A stretch of DNA of 64,000 nt. It comes from Galactobacillus timonensis (GTDB taxonomy: Bacteria; Bacillota_I; Bacilli_A; Erysipelotrichales; Erysipelotrichaceae). A program made the position numbers and the translations under genes. This document shows positions 8,818 to 16,862 of the stretch, in pieces (position 1 is the first letter of the stretch; each line of letters opens with the position of its first letter). Location of the stretch: assembly GCF_900240265.1 (NCBI RefSeq), contig NZ_LT964739.1:2127900-2191899 (forward strand), in the 5' to 3' direction. The notes below the pieces were generated by a model. That model saw only the letters and a list, made by a program, of their open reading frames with translations, did not search any database and had not been told where the DNA came from.

Positions 8818-9555
8818 ATGAATAAAAAGAAGAAACGTACTCCTCGAAAGCTAATGTTAGTGACAAATGAGAAAGCCCCTTTTAATTACAGAGAGGCTTA
8901 TAAATCATTACGTACAAATTTGAAGTTTATTGCAGCAACGGAGAATGCTAAAAGTTTTGTAATAACCAGTGCATTGCAAACGGAAAGTAAAAGCAACGTA
9001 TCAACAAATCTGGCAATCACTCTTGCCGAAGAAGGGAAAAGCGTTGTCCTTGTAGACTGTGATTTCCGAAAGCCTACCATTCATAGATTTTTACATATGC
9101 ATAGCGAAGGATTTGGTATTACCGATGTTTTGATGGATACCTGTCCGATTGAAAAGGCAATATACCATCAAGAAGATTGGGGAATTTATGTATTACCTGT
9201 AGGGACTGTACCACCCAATCCAGCTGAGCTTATTTCTACTCCGAAAATGAAGTCGGTCTTGGATTCATTAAAAAAGGCATTTGATTATGTGATCATTGAC
9301 ACCCCGCCTGTCTCAGTCGTAACGGACGCAACAATAGTAGGCGGAATAGCAGATGGAGTACTTCTAGTAGTGCGCTCGGACTTCGCACCAGTTGAAATGG
9401 TTCAGCTTGCGAAGAAGAAGCTAGAAGATGTCAATGTAAAAATATTTGGAATAATACTCACAAGATTTGATGCGAAGAGAACTGGGCATCAGTCTGGCTA
9501 TTACTATTCATACAACGATTACTACTATAGCTATGACAAAGATAAAAAGGAATGA
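8818..9555 (+). CDS. BY-family tyrosine-protein kinase (CpsD/CapB)
   Basis: 245 residues. Start ATG 8818 is chosen because GGAGG lies at 8801-8805 and it follows the previous stop by one base; longer upstream frames run inside the neighbour. The Walker A region is atypical (QTESKSN, residues 54-60) but of the TESKS form seen in clostridial members. Walker A' is VVLVDCD (76-82) and Walker B YVIIDTPP (157-164). The C-terminal tail is a tyrosine cluster (GYYYSYNDYYYSYD) that is autophosphorylated in the family. It controls polysaccharide polymerisation together with the preceding membrane activator and the following phosphatase, with which it overlaps by ATGA. Confidence 0.9.
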   Translation: MNKKKKRTPRKLMLVTNEKAPFNYREAYKSLRTNLKFIAATENAKSFVITSALQTESKSNVSTNLAITLAEEGKSVVLVDCDFRKPTIHRFLHMHSEGFGITDVLMDTCPIEKAIYHQEDWGIYVLPVGTVPPNPAELISTPKMKSVLDSLKKAFDYVIIDTPPVSVVTDATIVGGIADGVLLVVRSDFAPVEMVQLAKKKLEDVNVKIFGIILTRFDAKRTGHQSGYYYSYNDYYYSYDKDKKE

Positions 9556-10331
9556 AAGACGAGAATATAAAATCTCCATTGGCGGATTTGCATTGTCATA
9601 TTCTTCCGCAAATTGATGATGGGGCAAAAGATGAATCTATTTCCATAAAAATGCTACAGATGGAATATCAGAGTGGCGTTACCGAAATTGCTATGACAAG
9701 CCATTTTGATTGCGAAAAAATAAAGTTAGATGACTTTTTAAAAAAAAGACTTGTTGCAAAAAAGAAATTAATGTCGAAAGCTATCTTAAATTTTAAAGCA
9801 GCGGCCAATATAAATATTAAGTTAGGAGCAGAGGTATATTATTCCCCAAATCTTTCTAGGATTGATGCAGGAAAATTATGTATTGAAGGAACAAACTTTA
9901 TGCTTATGGAGCTTCCGACGGACAGAAAGCCTCCATACCTTGATGAGACAATTTATAGCCTTCAGTCAATGGGAATTACTTTGTTAATTGCTCATATCGA
10001 GCGATACCCATACGTAATGGACAATCTTCCGATCCTTTGTGACTGGATTGATAAAGGAATATTTACACAAATAAATGCTGGAACAATTTTACGGAAAGGA
10101 AGCCAAGCAAAAATATGCCATAAGCTAATTAAATGGAATCTTGTTCACGTTATGGCAAGTGATGCGCACTCTATTGATAAGAGGCCTCCCAATCTTGCAG
10201 AAGGATTAGATTTGTTAACCAAGGATGAGAAAAAAAGACTGATTCAAAATGCGCATAATATTTTTGGGGGAGTGACACCGGAGATAACTGAAATTTATTG
10301 CCCCAAGAAGTTTCTGGGGAGGTGGTATTGA
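9552..10331 (+). CDS. PHP-type protein-tyrosine phosphatase (CpsB/YwqE)
   Basis: 259 residues starting in the kinase stop codon (ATGA, 9552-9555). The PHP metal-binding motifs are visible: DLHCHILPQIDDGAKD (residues 13-28), the middle Glu/His region (LGAEVYYSP), AHIERYPYV, and the C-terminal MASDAHS. This family dephosphorylates the tyrosine tail of the partner kinase and so sets polysaccharide output. Its stop overlaps the original start codon of the following glycosyltransferase (10331), which was then split by an insertion sequence. Confidence 0.88.
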   Translation: MKDENIKSPLADLHCHILPQIDDGAKDESISIKMLQMEYQSGVTEIAMTSHFDCEKIKLDDFLKKRLVAKKKLMSKAILNFKAAANINIKLGAEVYYSPNLSRIDAGKLCIEGTNFMLMELPTDRKPPYLDETIYSLQSMGITLLIAHIERYPYVMDNLPILCDWIDKGIFTQINAGTILRKGSQAKICHKLIKWNLVHVMASDAHSIDKRPPNLAEGLDLLTKDEKKRLIQNAHNIFGGVTPEITEIYCPKKFLGRWY

Positions 10332-10342
10332 TGAAAAAGAAA
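10331..10342 (+). pseudogene. First four codons of the GT4 glycosyltransferase, cut off by the IS1595-type element
   Basis: ATG at 10331-10333 overlaps the phosphatase stop. Codons M-K-K-K run into the insertion sequence. Removing the element and one copy of its 8-base target duplication joins this start in frame to AAT GAT GTA ATG at 11550, giving MKKKNDVMLLCQFFYPEYNS. Confidence 0.8.
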
Positions 10343-11541
10343 AAAGCCGGTTTTGCACAGTGTTGCACTTAACACTTGAATAACGGCTATTTCTTCGCAA
10401 ATACATCTCTGTATTTCAGAGTTTCTCGTGTATTGATCTCGAGCTCCAGCAACTTTTTGATCTTTTCCAGTTGGTCTTCCGGTGGATTCACAATGAAAGC
10501 AAATATGTTCAGATAATCATTCAGATCATCTCTTTTGAACCCACTGTGGGCACGCAGAAATTTCTGCAGAAGATTGTGCATCTGGTTTACTGTGTTCAGA
10601 GGATTCTCATTATCCGGAAGCCGCTTGATCTTTTTGGAATCGTGTTCTTCATTCTTCAAGCCCAATTTTCTGACCAGCATTCTATGCCCTGGATCTTTAT
10701 CTGTGACAAGTTGTGAACCAGGTTTGATATGATCTTTCAAAGCATCATAAATCGTTTCTGCTTTTGGCTGACCTCGTCCAATGTATGTGACGTAGGTTTC
10801 CACGCCGGTGGTAGCTACAGCGATGCAGATCTGATTTATTGAGTGTCCTCTCAAGCGTTGACCGTTTTCCTTTCGGATAATGTCTTCACTGCGTACGGGA
10901 AGATATGTTTCATCATAGTAGATGCGGCCGCTTAATACGATGTTCTTCTGGCAGTCTTTAAGAAGAATACCAGTTTTGAGGAACCAGTATTTCGCAGTTG
11001 TCGCGGCATTTTTGTTATTCCATGAATCAGAGGACAAGCTTTCAAACCGGAAAAGATTACGCCAGTAATCTATCAATTCCGCAATCTGAATTTTATGGTT
11101 TTCCAGCAAGGTTCCTGTGGTCACCGTATAGGAATGGTGACAATGATTGCAGTAATAGCGCTGAATACCATTGCTAGTATGTCCGGCTCTTCTTATCGAG
11201 CCTGATCCGCACAAATGGCAGTTAGTGACTTCTATGGAATTCAAGAGATCGATCTCCGATGAACCTTTCAAAGAGGCATGTCTTTGTTCATACAGGATAT
11301 TTACTTGATCACGAATAAAATTCTCAGTAGCTGAACGATCGTCAAAATCGTCCCAGGGCGTCTGCCTCCGAGATTTTGTATGGTATTTGTTATTCATGGG
11401 TGGTGGCCATGTTTTCAGGCAGACAGCCATGCCTGGCCACCACGCACGATTGCACAGCTGCCTGCCTGAAAATAATCTTTCTAGATCCTCACGGATCATT
11501 CAGATTATACAATCAGTGCAACACTGTGCAAAACCGGCTTT
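10343..11541 (-). mobile_element. IS1595-type insertion sequence with perfect 27-bp inverted repeats and 8-bp target duplication
   Basis: The ends 10343-10369 and 11515-11541 are perfect 27-base inverted repeats beginning AAAGCCGGTTTTGCACAGTG. They are flanked on both sides by the direct repeat AAAAGAAA (10335-10342 and 11542-11549). Eight-base duplications fit the IS1595 family. The element is about 1.2 kb with one transposase gene on the minus strand and looks complete. Confidence 0.93.
10387..11397 (-). CDS. IS1595-type transposase
   Basis: The likely product is about 336 residues from ATG 11397 (MNNKYHTKSRRQTPWDD). The frame is open further up to 11499, but that extension crosses a long leader hairpin and reads unnaturally. 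An N-terminal zinc ribbon is clear (CHLCGSG ... YYCNHCHHSY). A DDE-type core follows with YYDETYLPV and LVTDKDPGHRML, ending with a basic helical tail. A stem formed by TTTTCAGGCAG and CTGCCTGAAAA lies just before the start and may limit translation from outside transcripts, as in other insertion sequences. The gene fills the element between its inverted repeats. Confidence 0.82.
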   Translation of the reverse strand: MNNKYHTKSRRQTPWDDFDDRSATENFIRDQVNILYEQRHASLKGSSEIDLLNSIEVTNCHLCGSGSIRRAGHTSNGIQRYYCNHCHHSYTVTTGTLLENHKIQIAELIDYWRNLFRFESLSSDSWNNKNAATTAKYWFLKTGILLKDCQKNIVLSGRIYYDETYLPVRSEDIIRKENGQRLRGHSINQICIAVATTGVETYVTYIGRGQPKAETIYDALKDHIKPGSQLVTDKDPGHRMLVRKLGLKNEEHDSKKIKRLPDNENPLNTVNQMHNLLQKFLRAHSGFKRDDLNDYLNIFAFIVNPPEDQLEKIKKLLELEINTRETLKYRDVFAKK

Positions 11542-11549
11542 AAAAGAAA

Positions 11550-12551
11550 AATGATGTAATGCTTTTGTGTCAATTCTTTTATCCGGAATACAACTCCTCT
11601 GCTACTTTACCATGGGATACAGCGAAATACTTAGCAGATTCTGGATTGTCTGTAGGCGTGTTGTGTGGATATCCAAAAGAATATAACGCATTCGGAAAAG
11701 TTCCTGATGAAGAAAAAGTAGATAGCGTTTTTATAAAAAGAATTCATTATTTGCAATTAAAGAGAGGCAAAACCATAGCCCGGATTATTAATTATCTATC
11801 ATTTACGTCTGGAGTAATACTGAATGTAAGAGTAATGAAGAAATACAAATGTATTATTGTTTATTCAAATCCGCCGATTTTACCGGCTGGAGCAATCTGG
11901 GCAAATATTTTATATAAAACAAGAATTATATTTGTCTCCTACGATGTGTATCCGGAGGTAGCTTATGCTTCTAATAGCCTGAGAAAAGATGGGATTATTG
12001 CAAAAGCTATGACTTGGATTAACAATTCTTTATTCAAAAGAGCTGATTATGTGGTGGCTCTTACGGATGAAATGAAGGAGTTCCTTCTCAGAAGGAGGCA
12101 GAATTTGTCGATAGATAAGGTGAGAGTAATCCCCAATTGGGCGCATGAGTCAGCCATTCGTGTAAAACGGGATACCTTTGAAAAGTTCGGGTATGATCAG
12201 AAGGATTTTATTGTTTCTTACTTTGGAAATATGGGCATATGTCAGGATATGGAAACAATCCTTGATGCAATGGAAATCCTGAAGGATGAAAGCCACATTA
12301 AATTTTTTGTTGTAGGACATGGTGGGAAAATGGCAGAAATTATCAGGAGAACTAGACCATTGCCAAATGTGCAGGTGATTAAATTTCTTACAGGCACAGA
12401 TTTTGAAGAGGCTGTTGGAATTAGCAGCTGCGGTATTGTGAGTCTTGAAAAAGGTCTGAGAGGGATGTGCGCCCCAAGTAAATATTATAGCTATCTACAA
12501 AGTGGAATGCCGATCATTTCCGTAGTGGAGAACAGCTCTTATTTAGCTGTG
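11550..12551 (+). pseudogene. GT4-type glycosyltransferase (WcaI-like), 5' split by IS1595-type element and 3' truncated by IS30-type element
   Basis: About 333 residues remain. The N-terminal half carries FYPEYNSSATLPWDTAKYLAD and the acceptor-domain pattern of GT4 enzymes. The C-terminal Rossmann half has VIPNWAHE, FIVSYFGNMGICQDMETILDAM and CAPSKYYSYLQSGMPIISV, the nucleotide-sugar binding region. The frame ends at 12557 only because the IS30-type element begins at 12552, so the last 60 or so residues are lost. It would have added a sugar to the EPS repeat unit. Restart at ATG 11559 is possible, but a protein without its C-terminus is probably inactive. Confidence 0.85.
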
Positions 12552-12690
12552 AAGTGAAAAGTTAAATTCCACTTCAGGGAGTGCTAAGTGGAAGTATGTC
12601 TTTCACTAACTTCCAGTTGAATTTACTCTTTCATTCCTCTTGTATCATATTGGTAGGATCGACGGCTTCTTCTTGAAAGGAGGTTCCTAT

Positions 12691-13974
12691 ATGGAAGCCG
12701 CCAAAAAACAGTCGCATCTTACATTTGGTGATCGTCAGATCATTCAGAAAGGCATTGAAAACGGATCAAGCAAGAAAGCTATAGCGGATCTTCTCGGCAA
12801 GGATAAGTCTACAATCGGCAAAGAGATTGAGCGGCACAGAGAGCTTGCATACAAGTTCAAGCTGCCTCTGGAATGTGCCGCCTACCCTCACTGCAGGTTC
12901 AACAGGATCTGTACAACTAACTGTACGGATTTTGTTCAGTTTACCTGTGCGAGAAGAGACCGCTCTCCCGGGGCCTGCAACGGCTGCGGGAAGTATAACA
13001 GCTGCCGGTTTAACAAGTTCAAATACTATGCCGATCATGCCCACTCTGCTTACCGGGATACTCTCGTGGAATCTCGTTCAGGAGTTAACGCTACGGTCAG
13101 TACGATAAGGAAACTTGGTGAACTGATTAAACCCCTGCTTGAGAAAGGACAGTCCGTCTACGCCATTCTGGAAGCACATCCGGAGATTGGCCTGAGCGAA
13201 AAGACCATTTACACCTATATCGAAACCGGCGTGTTTACGGAAGCAGGCGTTCCCATCAACTGTCTGGATCTGAAGATGCAGGTCCGCAGAACCCCTTCCA
13301 AAAAGCGGCAATTTAAGCCTCGCAGAGACCTTTCCTATACCAAAGGCCGGACCAGTAAGGAATACGACGAATACATGGCCGCAAATCCCAATGCCAGAGT
13401 CGTACAAATGGACACTGTATATAACGATTCCATGAATGGTCCCTTTATTCAGACATTCAAGTTCCTCCGGTACGATCTTCTGCTCTGTCTGTATCATGAA
13501 GAGAAAACCGCACTTGATATGCTTGCAGGCATCAATCTCCTTGATGAGATTCTCGGACATGACTTGTTCAACAGGGAAGTAGAAGTCATTAAGACAGACA
13601 GAGGCTCAGAATTTACATGTGCGGACCAGGCCGAAGTCAGATCCGATGGAACACGCAGGACAAGGATGTTCTTCTGTGATCCGATGGCTTCATGGCAGAA
13701 AGGATCGATCGAAAACGTTCATCTCCTTCTTCGGGAAATCTGTCCCAAAGGCTGCGATCTTAAGGCAATCGGTCTTATTGACCAGCATGCATGCAATATC
13801 ATCTCTGAAAACATCAACTCGTACCCAAAAGAAAAGCTGAACGGCAAGTCATCCTTTCAGCTTCTTGAATTTCTCAGCCACCCAACGGCAAAGAAATTCT
13901 ATGAATTCGGGCTCCATAACATTTCAAATTCGGATGAAGTGGTTCTGAAGCCATACGTTCTAAAGAGACGATAA
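12691..13974 (+). CDS. IS30-family transposase
   Basis: 427 residues from ATG 12691, preceded by GAAAGGAGGTTCCTAT; the longer open frame starts outside any ribosome-binding site. The N-terminal helix-turn-helix has LTFGDRQIIQKGIENGSSK followed by KDKSTIGKEIERHR, the IS30 DNA-binding pattern. A cysteine-rich segment follows (CAAYPHCRFNRICTTNC, later CNGCGKYNSCRFN), then the DDE core: VVQMDTVYN, VIKTDRGSEF, and the Glu in GSIENVHLLLREICPKG. It appears intact. The inserted ISL3-type element lies 97 bases after its stop and so leaves the gene whole. Confidence 0.9.
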   Translation: MEAAKKQSHLTFGDRQIIQKGIENGSSKKAIADLLGKDKSTIGKEIERHRELAYKFKLPLECAAYPHCRFNRICTTNCTDFVQFTCARRDRSPGACNGCGKYNSCRFNKFKYYADHAHSAYRDTLVESRSGVNATVSTIRKLGELIKPLLEKGQSVYAILEAHPEIGLSEKTIYTYIETGVFTEAGVPINCLDLKMQVRRTPSKKRQFKPRRDLSYTKGRTSKEYDEYMAANPNARVVQMDTVYNDSMNGPFIQTFKFLRYDLLLCLYHEEKTALDMLAGINLLDEILGHDLFNREVEVIKTDRGSEFTCADQAEVRSDGTRRTRMFFCDPMASWQKGSIENVHLLLREICPKGCDLKAIGLIDQHACNIISENINSYPKEKLNGKSSFQLLEFLSHPTAKKFYEFGLHNISNSDEVVLKPYVLKRR

Positions 13975-14165
13975 TTCAGCGAAAGCCGTCGATCTGTTAG
14001 TAGATATTACTCTTTCACGACAATGAACTGCTAAAAGTTCACTGGTTTTCAATGCGTCTCTTTAGATCTCGGCGATCTAAATTTATCTGGGGATGCCTCG
14101 AAAACGAAGTAAAAAAACTTGGGGTGTCAGGGTACCCCATGAAGGTTTATCCCACCACGAAACCG

Positions 14166-14190
14166 TCTGGTAAAACAGGCGGTTTTTGAA
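14166..14190 (+). terminator. Terminator-like hairpin near the left end of ISL3-type copy 1
   Basis: The stem AACCGTCTG/CAGGCGGTT with loop GTAAAA is followed by TTTTG on the plus strand. It lies between the element end and the last gene of the element, so it could block transcription entering from outside. The same hairpin is present in copy 2 at about 26250-26275. Confidence 0.5.
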
Positions 14191-14214
14191 TGGAAAGGAA
14201 AAGGAGACCGCCTG

Positions 14215-14514
14215 TTACGGCTGCGTCTCCTGAAGTTCTTCGTATTCATCCAAAAACATCTCGCAATAGATGGCGATGCGGGCAAGCATCTCGTCTGTGT
14301 TCATGGCATACAGAGTCATACTGCTCGTTTGGTCACACTGCTTCAGCTCGCATTCAATGCCGCGCATTAATCGCTGTGCTGAGCGGCATATTCGGTTCAT
14401 GGAACGAATGCTGGCCTGCAGATATTGTTCTGCTTCTTTGCCATACAAACAGGCTCCTTCTGCAGTGATCCATGTCTGCTCGGGACTCAGGGGCTGAAAG
14501 CTGGTTGAAGTCAT
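14215..14514 (-). CDS. Small accessory protein of the ISL3-type element (copy 1)
   Basis: 99 residues starting in the transposase stop codon (ATGA overlap, 14511-14514), so it is translated together with the transposase. It is mostly helical, with several cysteines (IYCEMFLDEYEEL near the end, SMNRICRSAQRLMRGIECEL in the middle). No known motif is recognised. The conserved position, coupling and near-identity between the two copies argue that it is a real gene of the element. The copy at 26302-26601 differs at a few residues. Role unknown; a regulator or partner of the transposase is a guess. Confidence 0.65.
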   Translation of the reverse strand: MTSTSFQPLSPEQTWITAEGACLYGKEAEQYLQASIRSMNRICRSAQRLMRGIECELKQCDQTSSMTLYAMNTDEMLARIAIYCEMFLDEYEELQETQP

Positions 14515-15926
14515 TGCTTAACCTTCTTTGGCGGAATGACAGGATTCAACATTGGCTTGGAGCTCTTTCTGAGCACATATAGGCAGCGGCTGCGGAACCT
14601 GTCCCAGTTGGTATATCCGTTGGCTGCTTTCTTGATCGTCTTGATGATTGAGTTCCGGTTCTCCATCAATCCGTTATTCAGTTTTATGTCGGACACTACC
14701 ACCTGGCCTGTGTCCTTATCGACTGTATGACGCTGCTTTACGACAATGAAGGAGTTGATAATCTCCTCTCTCCAGCTGATCAGGGTGCGGGAGAACTCTT
14801 TCATTTCCGGAATACCACTGGCTGCGAAGGACTGAATCAGTTTGTTCAGCTCCTGGGGAGCAGTATCGTAAGTGCAGTTGTCATAGAAGTCCACAACGTC
14901 ATCCTTGAGGTCCCATGCCTTTTTCAAATCGGGATGAACGGCTTCGATCATGGCTTTAATTTCGTAATAATTGAGGAACCGGTTCAGCTTGCGGTTCATT
15001 TTCCTTGGATGGCCGGGATCGAACAGCTTTTTACCATCTTTGTCTCTGGCGTCCAGCCGCTTGAATATCATCCAGTTGAATGTCTTCAGCAGATAATACT
15101 CGTTGGTTTGTGTTTTTGTGCCTTCAATATATTTTGGAGTCTGCTTCATTACTCTGATCCGGACGCTGTCAGCCTTTCTGGAGAGCTCCTGGCTGACATG
15201 ATAATGGTCAACGGAATGATAGGCCTTAGGGAACAGCTGACGTATGATGGCGCGGTATTCACTATACATGTCCGTGGCAATCATTTTGACGCGCTTTCGC
15301 TCTTCCACTGGGATTTTGAGAAAGTAGCTGAGCAGATAATCTTTTCTTCTGCTTGGCAGGATATCCACCGGCTCCTGTGACTCAAAGTCGAGAATAACGA
15401 ACACATATTTTGAGTTCTCTCCCGGATGATAAAATGCGTAGTTCTCATCCCAGCACATCAATGTGGGCAGAGGTCTTCGCGCCTCCTTTACGTGGGCATC
15501 GAAGACGGAGGCAGCGGTTGTGGGAGAGATGTGATACCGCTTAGCGACGGAAGCGAAGGTCTCGGTCTGAATCTTCAAATCGTTCAGAATGTTTTCAACC
15601 GTGAGGGCGGAGATGTGCTGCTTCCTGAAACAGAATGGATTGTTCTCATAGTACGTTCGATGACAGACAGGACAGATGTACCTGCGGGCATGATAGAAGA
15701 TGGTGCACTCACGATCAGTAAAGACGCCGTGGCTTATCTTCTTGTCAATGTAGTCCTTAACCCTTGGCAGGGTACAGCCGCAATCGGGACAAGGCGGATG
15801 ATCCGGCCGCAGTAAAACATGGACAGACGCACTGCCATTGTCATTATGGAAGATGACATTCTCCACACTGCCTGTATCGAGGTTAAAGAATTCAAGAATG
15901 GCCTGTTTATCAGATTGTTCGGACAT
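14511..15926 (-). CDS. ISL3-family transposase (copy 1)
   Basis: 471 residues. ATG 15926 is chosen because AAAGGAG lies 7 bases before it (in sense direction); the frame is open to 15995 without a ribosome-binding site. The N-terminal zinc-binding region has CPDCGCTLPRVKDY and, further on, YICPVCHRTYYENNPF. A helix-turn-helix follows (TFASVAKRYHISPTTAASVFD). The DDE-type core contains VFVILDFESQEPVDILPSRR, ATDMYSEYRAIIRQLFP and HYHVSQELSR. The C-terminus has the family pattern NGLMENRNSIIKTIKKAANGY. The gene is intact. Confidence 0.92.
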   Translation of the reverse strand: MSEQSDKQAILEFFNLDTGSVENVIFHNDNGSASVHVLLRPDHPPCPDCGCTLPRVKDYIDKKISHGVFTDRECTIFYHARRYICPVCHRTYYENNPFCFRKQHISALTVENILNDLKIQTETFASVAKRYHISPTTAASVFDAHVKEARRPLPTLMCWDENYAFYHPGENSKYVFVILDFESQEPVDILPSRRKDYLLSYFLKIPVEERKRVKMIATDMYSEYRAIIRQLFPKAYHSVDHYHVSQELSRKADSVRIRVMKQTPKYIEGTKTQTNEYYLLKTFNWMIFKRLDARDKDGKKLFDPGHPRKMNRKLNRFLNYYEIKAMIEAVHPDLKKAWDLKDDVVDFYDNCTYDTAPQELNKLIQSFAASGIPEMKEFSRTLISWREEIINSFIVVKQRHTVDKDTGQVVVSDIKLNNGLMENRNSIIKTIKKAANGYTNWDRFRSRCLYVLRKSSKPMLNPVIPPKKVKQ

Positions 15927-15960
15927 AGATCTTCTCCTTTGAGCCCAGCATAGGGGAAGA

Positions 15961-16434
15961 TCAGGAAAGGCCCAAGTCAAAGTCATTTGGCCCATTCAGG
16001 CAGAGATTGATTCCGGCCACCCAGCCACTGGAAGAATCATATTCCGGAGCCCGGCGGACATCACGCCGGAATAGAACACGAAGCTGTTGAAGCAGCGAAT
16101 CAGGCGGATCAACCAGCTTCAGGAAAATCCGGAGCTGCACAATGAGCTTATCGAGCCATTTGTTCCAACGGTAAACGGAAGAATCGGAAGGAAGCGAATA
16201 ACGATCAAGATCCAGATCATTGTCCAGAGCCGATTCGATGGTCTGCACCGAGTAGTGCTTGTAAGGGACAAGGAAATCAGGGAGAACACGGTGATGTCTT
16301 CCGTTGGAAGAGACGGCGACAGGAATCCAGATCCAGTAAGAACCTTTTGGCGTTTTAACGCACCTTCTGGCTGTTCCGCAGAATCTCATTGGCAGGCCTG
16401 TTTCAGGATCCAAAACAGGTTCGCTGCATTTCAT
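15961..16434 (-). CDS. DUF6431-like accessory protein of the ISL3-type element (copy 1)
   Basis: 157 residues from ATG 16434 (a TTG one codon earlier is possible). The central segment RHHRVLPDFLVPYKHYSVQTIESAL is the hallmark of the DUF6431 proteins that are often encoded beside ISL3-type transposases. Two short segments before it hold Cys residues (CGTARRCVKTPKG) that may be a degenerate zinc ribbon. It is the first gene of the element and is followed by the transposase after 34 bases. Function is unknown; participation in transposition is inferred from the constant association. Confidence 0.72.
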   Translation of the reverse strand: MKCSEPVLDPETGLPMRFCGTARRCVKTPKGSYWIWIPVAVSSNGRHHRVLPDFLVPYKHYSVQTIESALDNDLDLDRYSLPSDSSVYRWNKWLDKLIVQLRIFLKLVDPPDSLLQQLRVLFRRDVRRAPEYDSSSGWVAGINLCLNGPNDFDLGLS

Positions 16435-16512
16435 CAAAAATCATTCGGATGATTAGGATGTTTAACAATTTTGTATTGTGAATGTGGTACACTAACCATG
16501 GTTTTGGTTACG

Positions 16513-16555
16513 GGTTCAGAGAGTGCTGGGAAGCTTTGTCTCTGAACCTTTTCCT
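16513..16555 (+). terminator. Conserved stem-loop upstream of the ISL3-type genes (copy 1)
   Basis: GGTTCAGAGA at 16513-16522 pairs perfectly with TCTCTGAACC at 16539-16548 and is followed by TTTTCC on the plus strand. In copy 2 (28600-28633) the stem is unchanged while the loop differs in length and sequence. It lies outside the gene cluster, between the DUF6431-like gene and the right end. Confidence 0.6.
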
Positions 16556-16862
16556 TTCTATTGATGTCTCTAACCGCATGATAATCGGTAAATACGAAAA
16601 GGAGAAGGCCGTTGTGCCTCCCCATGAGGGTTTACAGCTCTTTAACTCCTCCCGGATCATCAATCCCAGGATTTCTTAGAGGCACCCCCAAACCCCATCT
16701 ATTTTTAGATAGTCTAGATCTCTTGATACCTTTATTCTGAGGTCCACAAGGCAAAAACGCAAGCAAAAAGCGATGACAGAAAGCAGAATTCAGCCCTGTT
16801 CATCGCTTCTGTACGACTAATTTCTACCAACCTTCTGAAGTGGAATTTAACTTTTCACTTGA

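Larger units (their letters stand above)
14071..16714 (-). mobile_element. ISL3-type element, copy 1 (nested in the IS30-type element)
   Basis: Flanking direct repeats TAGATCTC (14063-14070 and 16715-16722) give an 8-base duplication. The ends GGCGATCTAAATTTATCTGG and GACTATCTAAAAATAGATGG (complement of the right end) are imperfect inverted repeats. The 2.64-kb element carries three minus-strand genes: a DUF6431-like protein, the transposase and a small 99-residue protein. It is nearly identical to the copy at 26158-28799, so movement was recent. Confidence 0.92.
12552..16860 (+). mobile_element. IS30-type insertion sequence, interrupted by an ISL3-type element
   Basis: Inverted ends of about 26 bases (12552-12577 AAGTGAAAAGTTAAATTCCA..., and its complement ending at 16860) bracket an IS30-type transposase gene. 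The downstream half is interrupted at 14071-16714 by a separate element with its own 8-base duplication. Without that insert the element would be about 1.66 kb. No target duplication is seen: the left flank is the 3' part of a glycosyltransferase and the right flank the middle of an epimerase. An IS-mediated deletion or recombination therefore removed what lay between. Confidence 0.85.

Noticed and set aside
11400..11499. Longer start of the IS1595-type transposase at 11499
   Set aside because: The extra 34 residues cross a leader hairpin and lack family similarity; the start at 11397 is preferred.
14727..15380. 217-codon plus-strand frame inside the ISL3-type transposase, repeated at 26814-27467
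   Set aside because: Present in both copies only because the transposase is; no start signal or motif.
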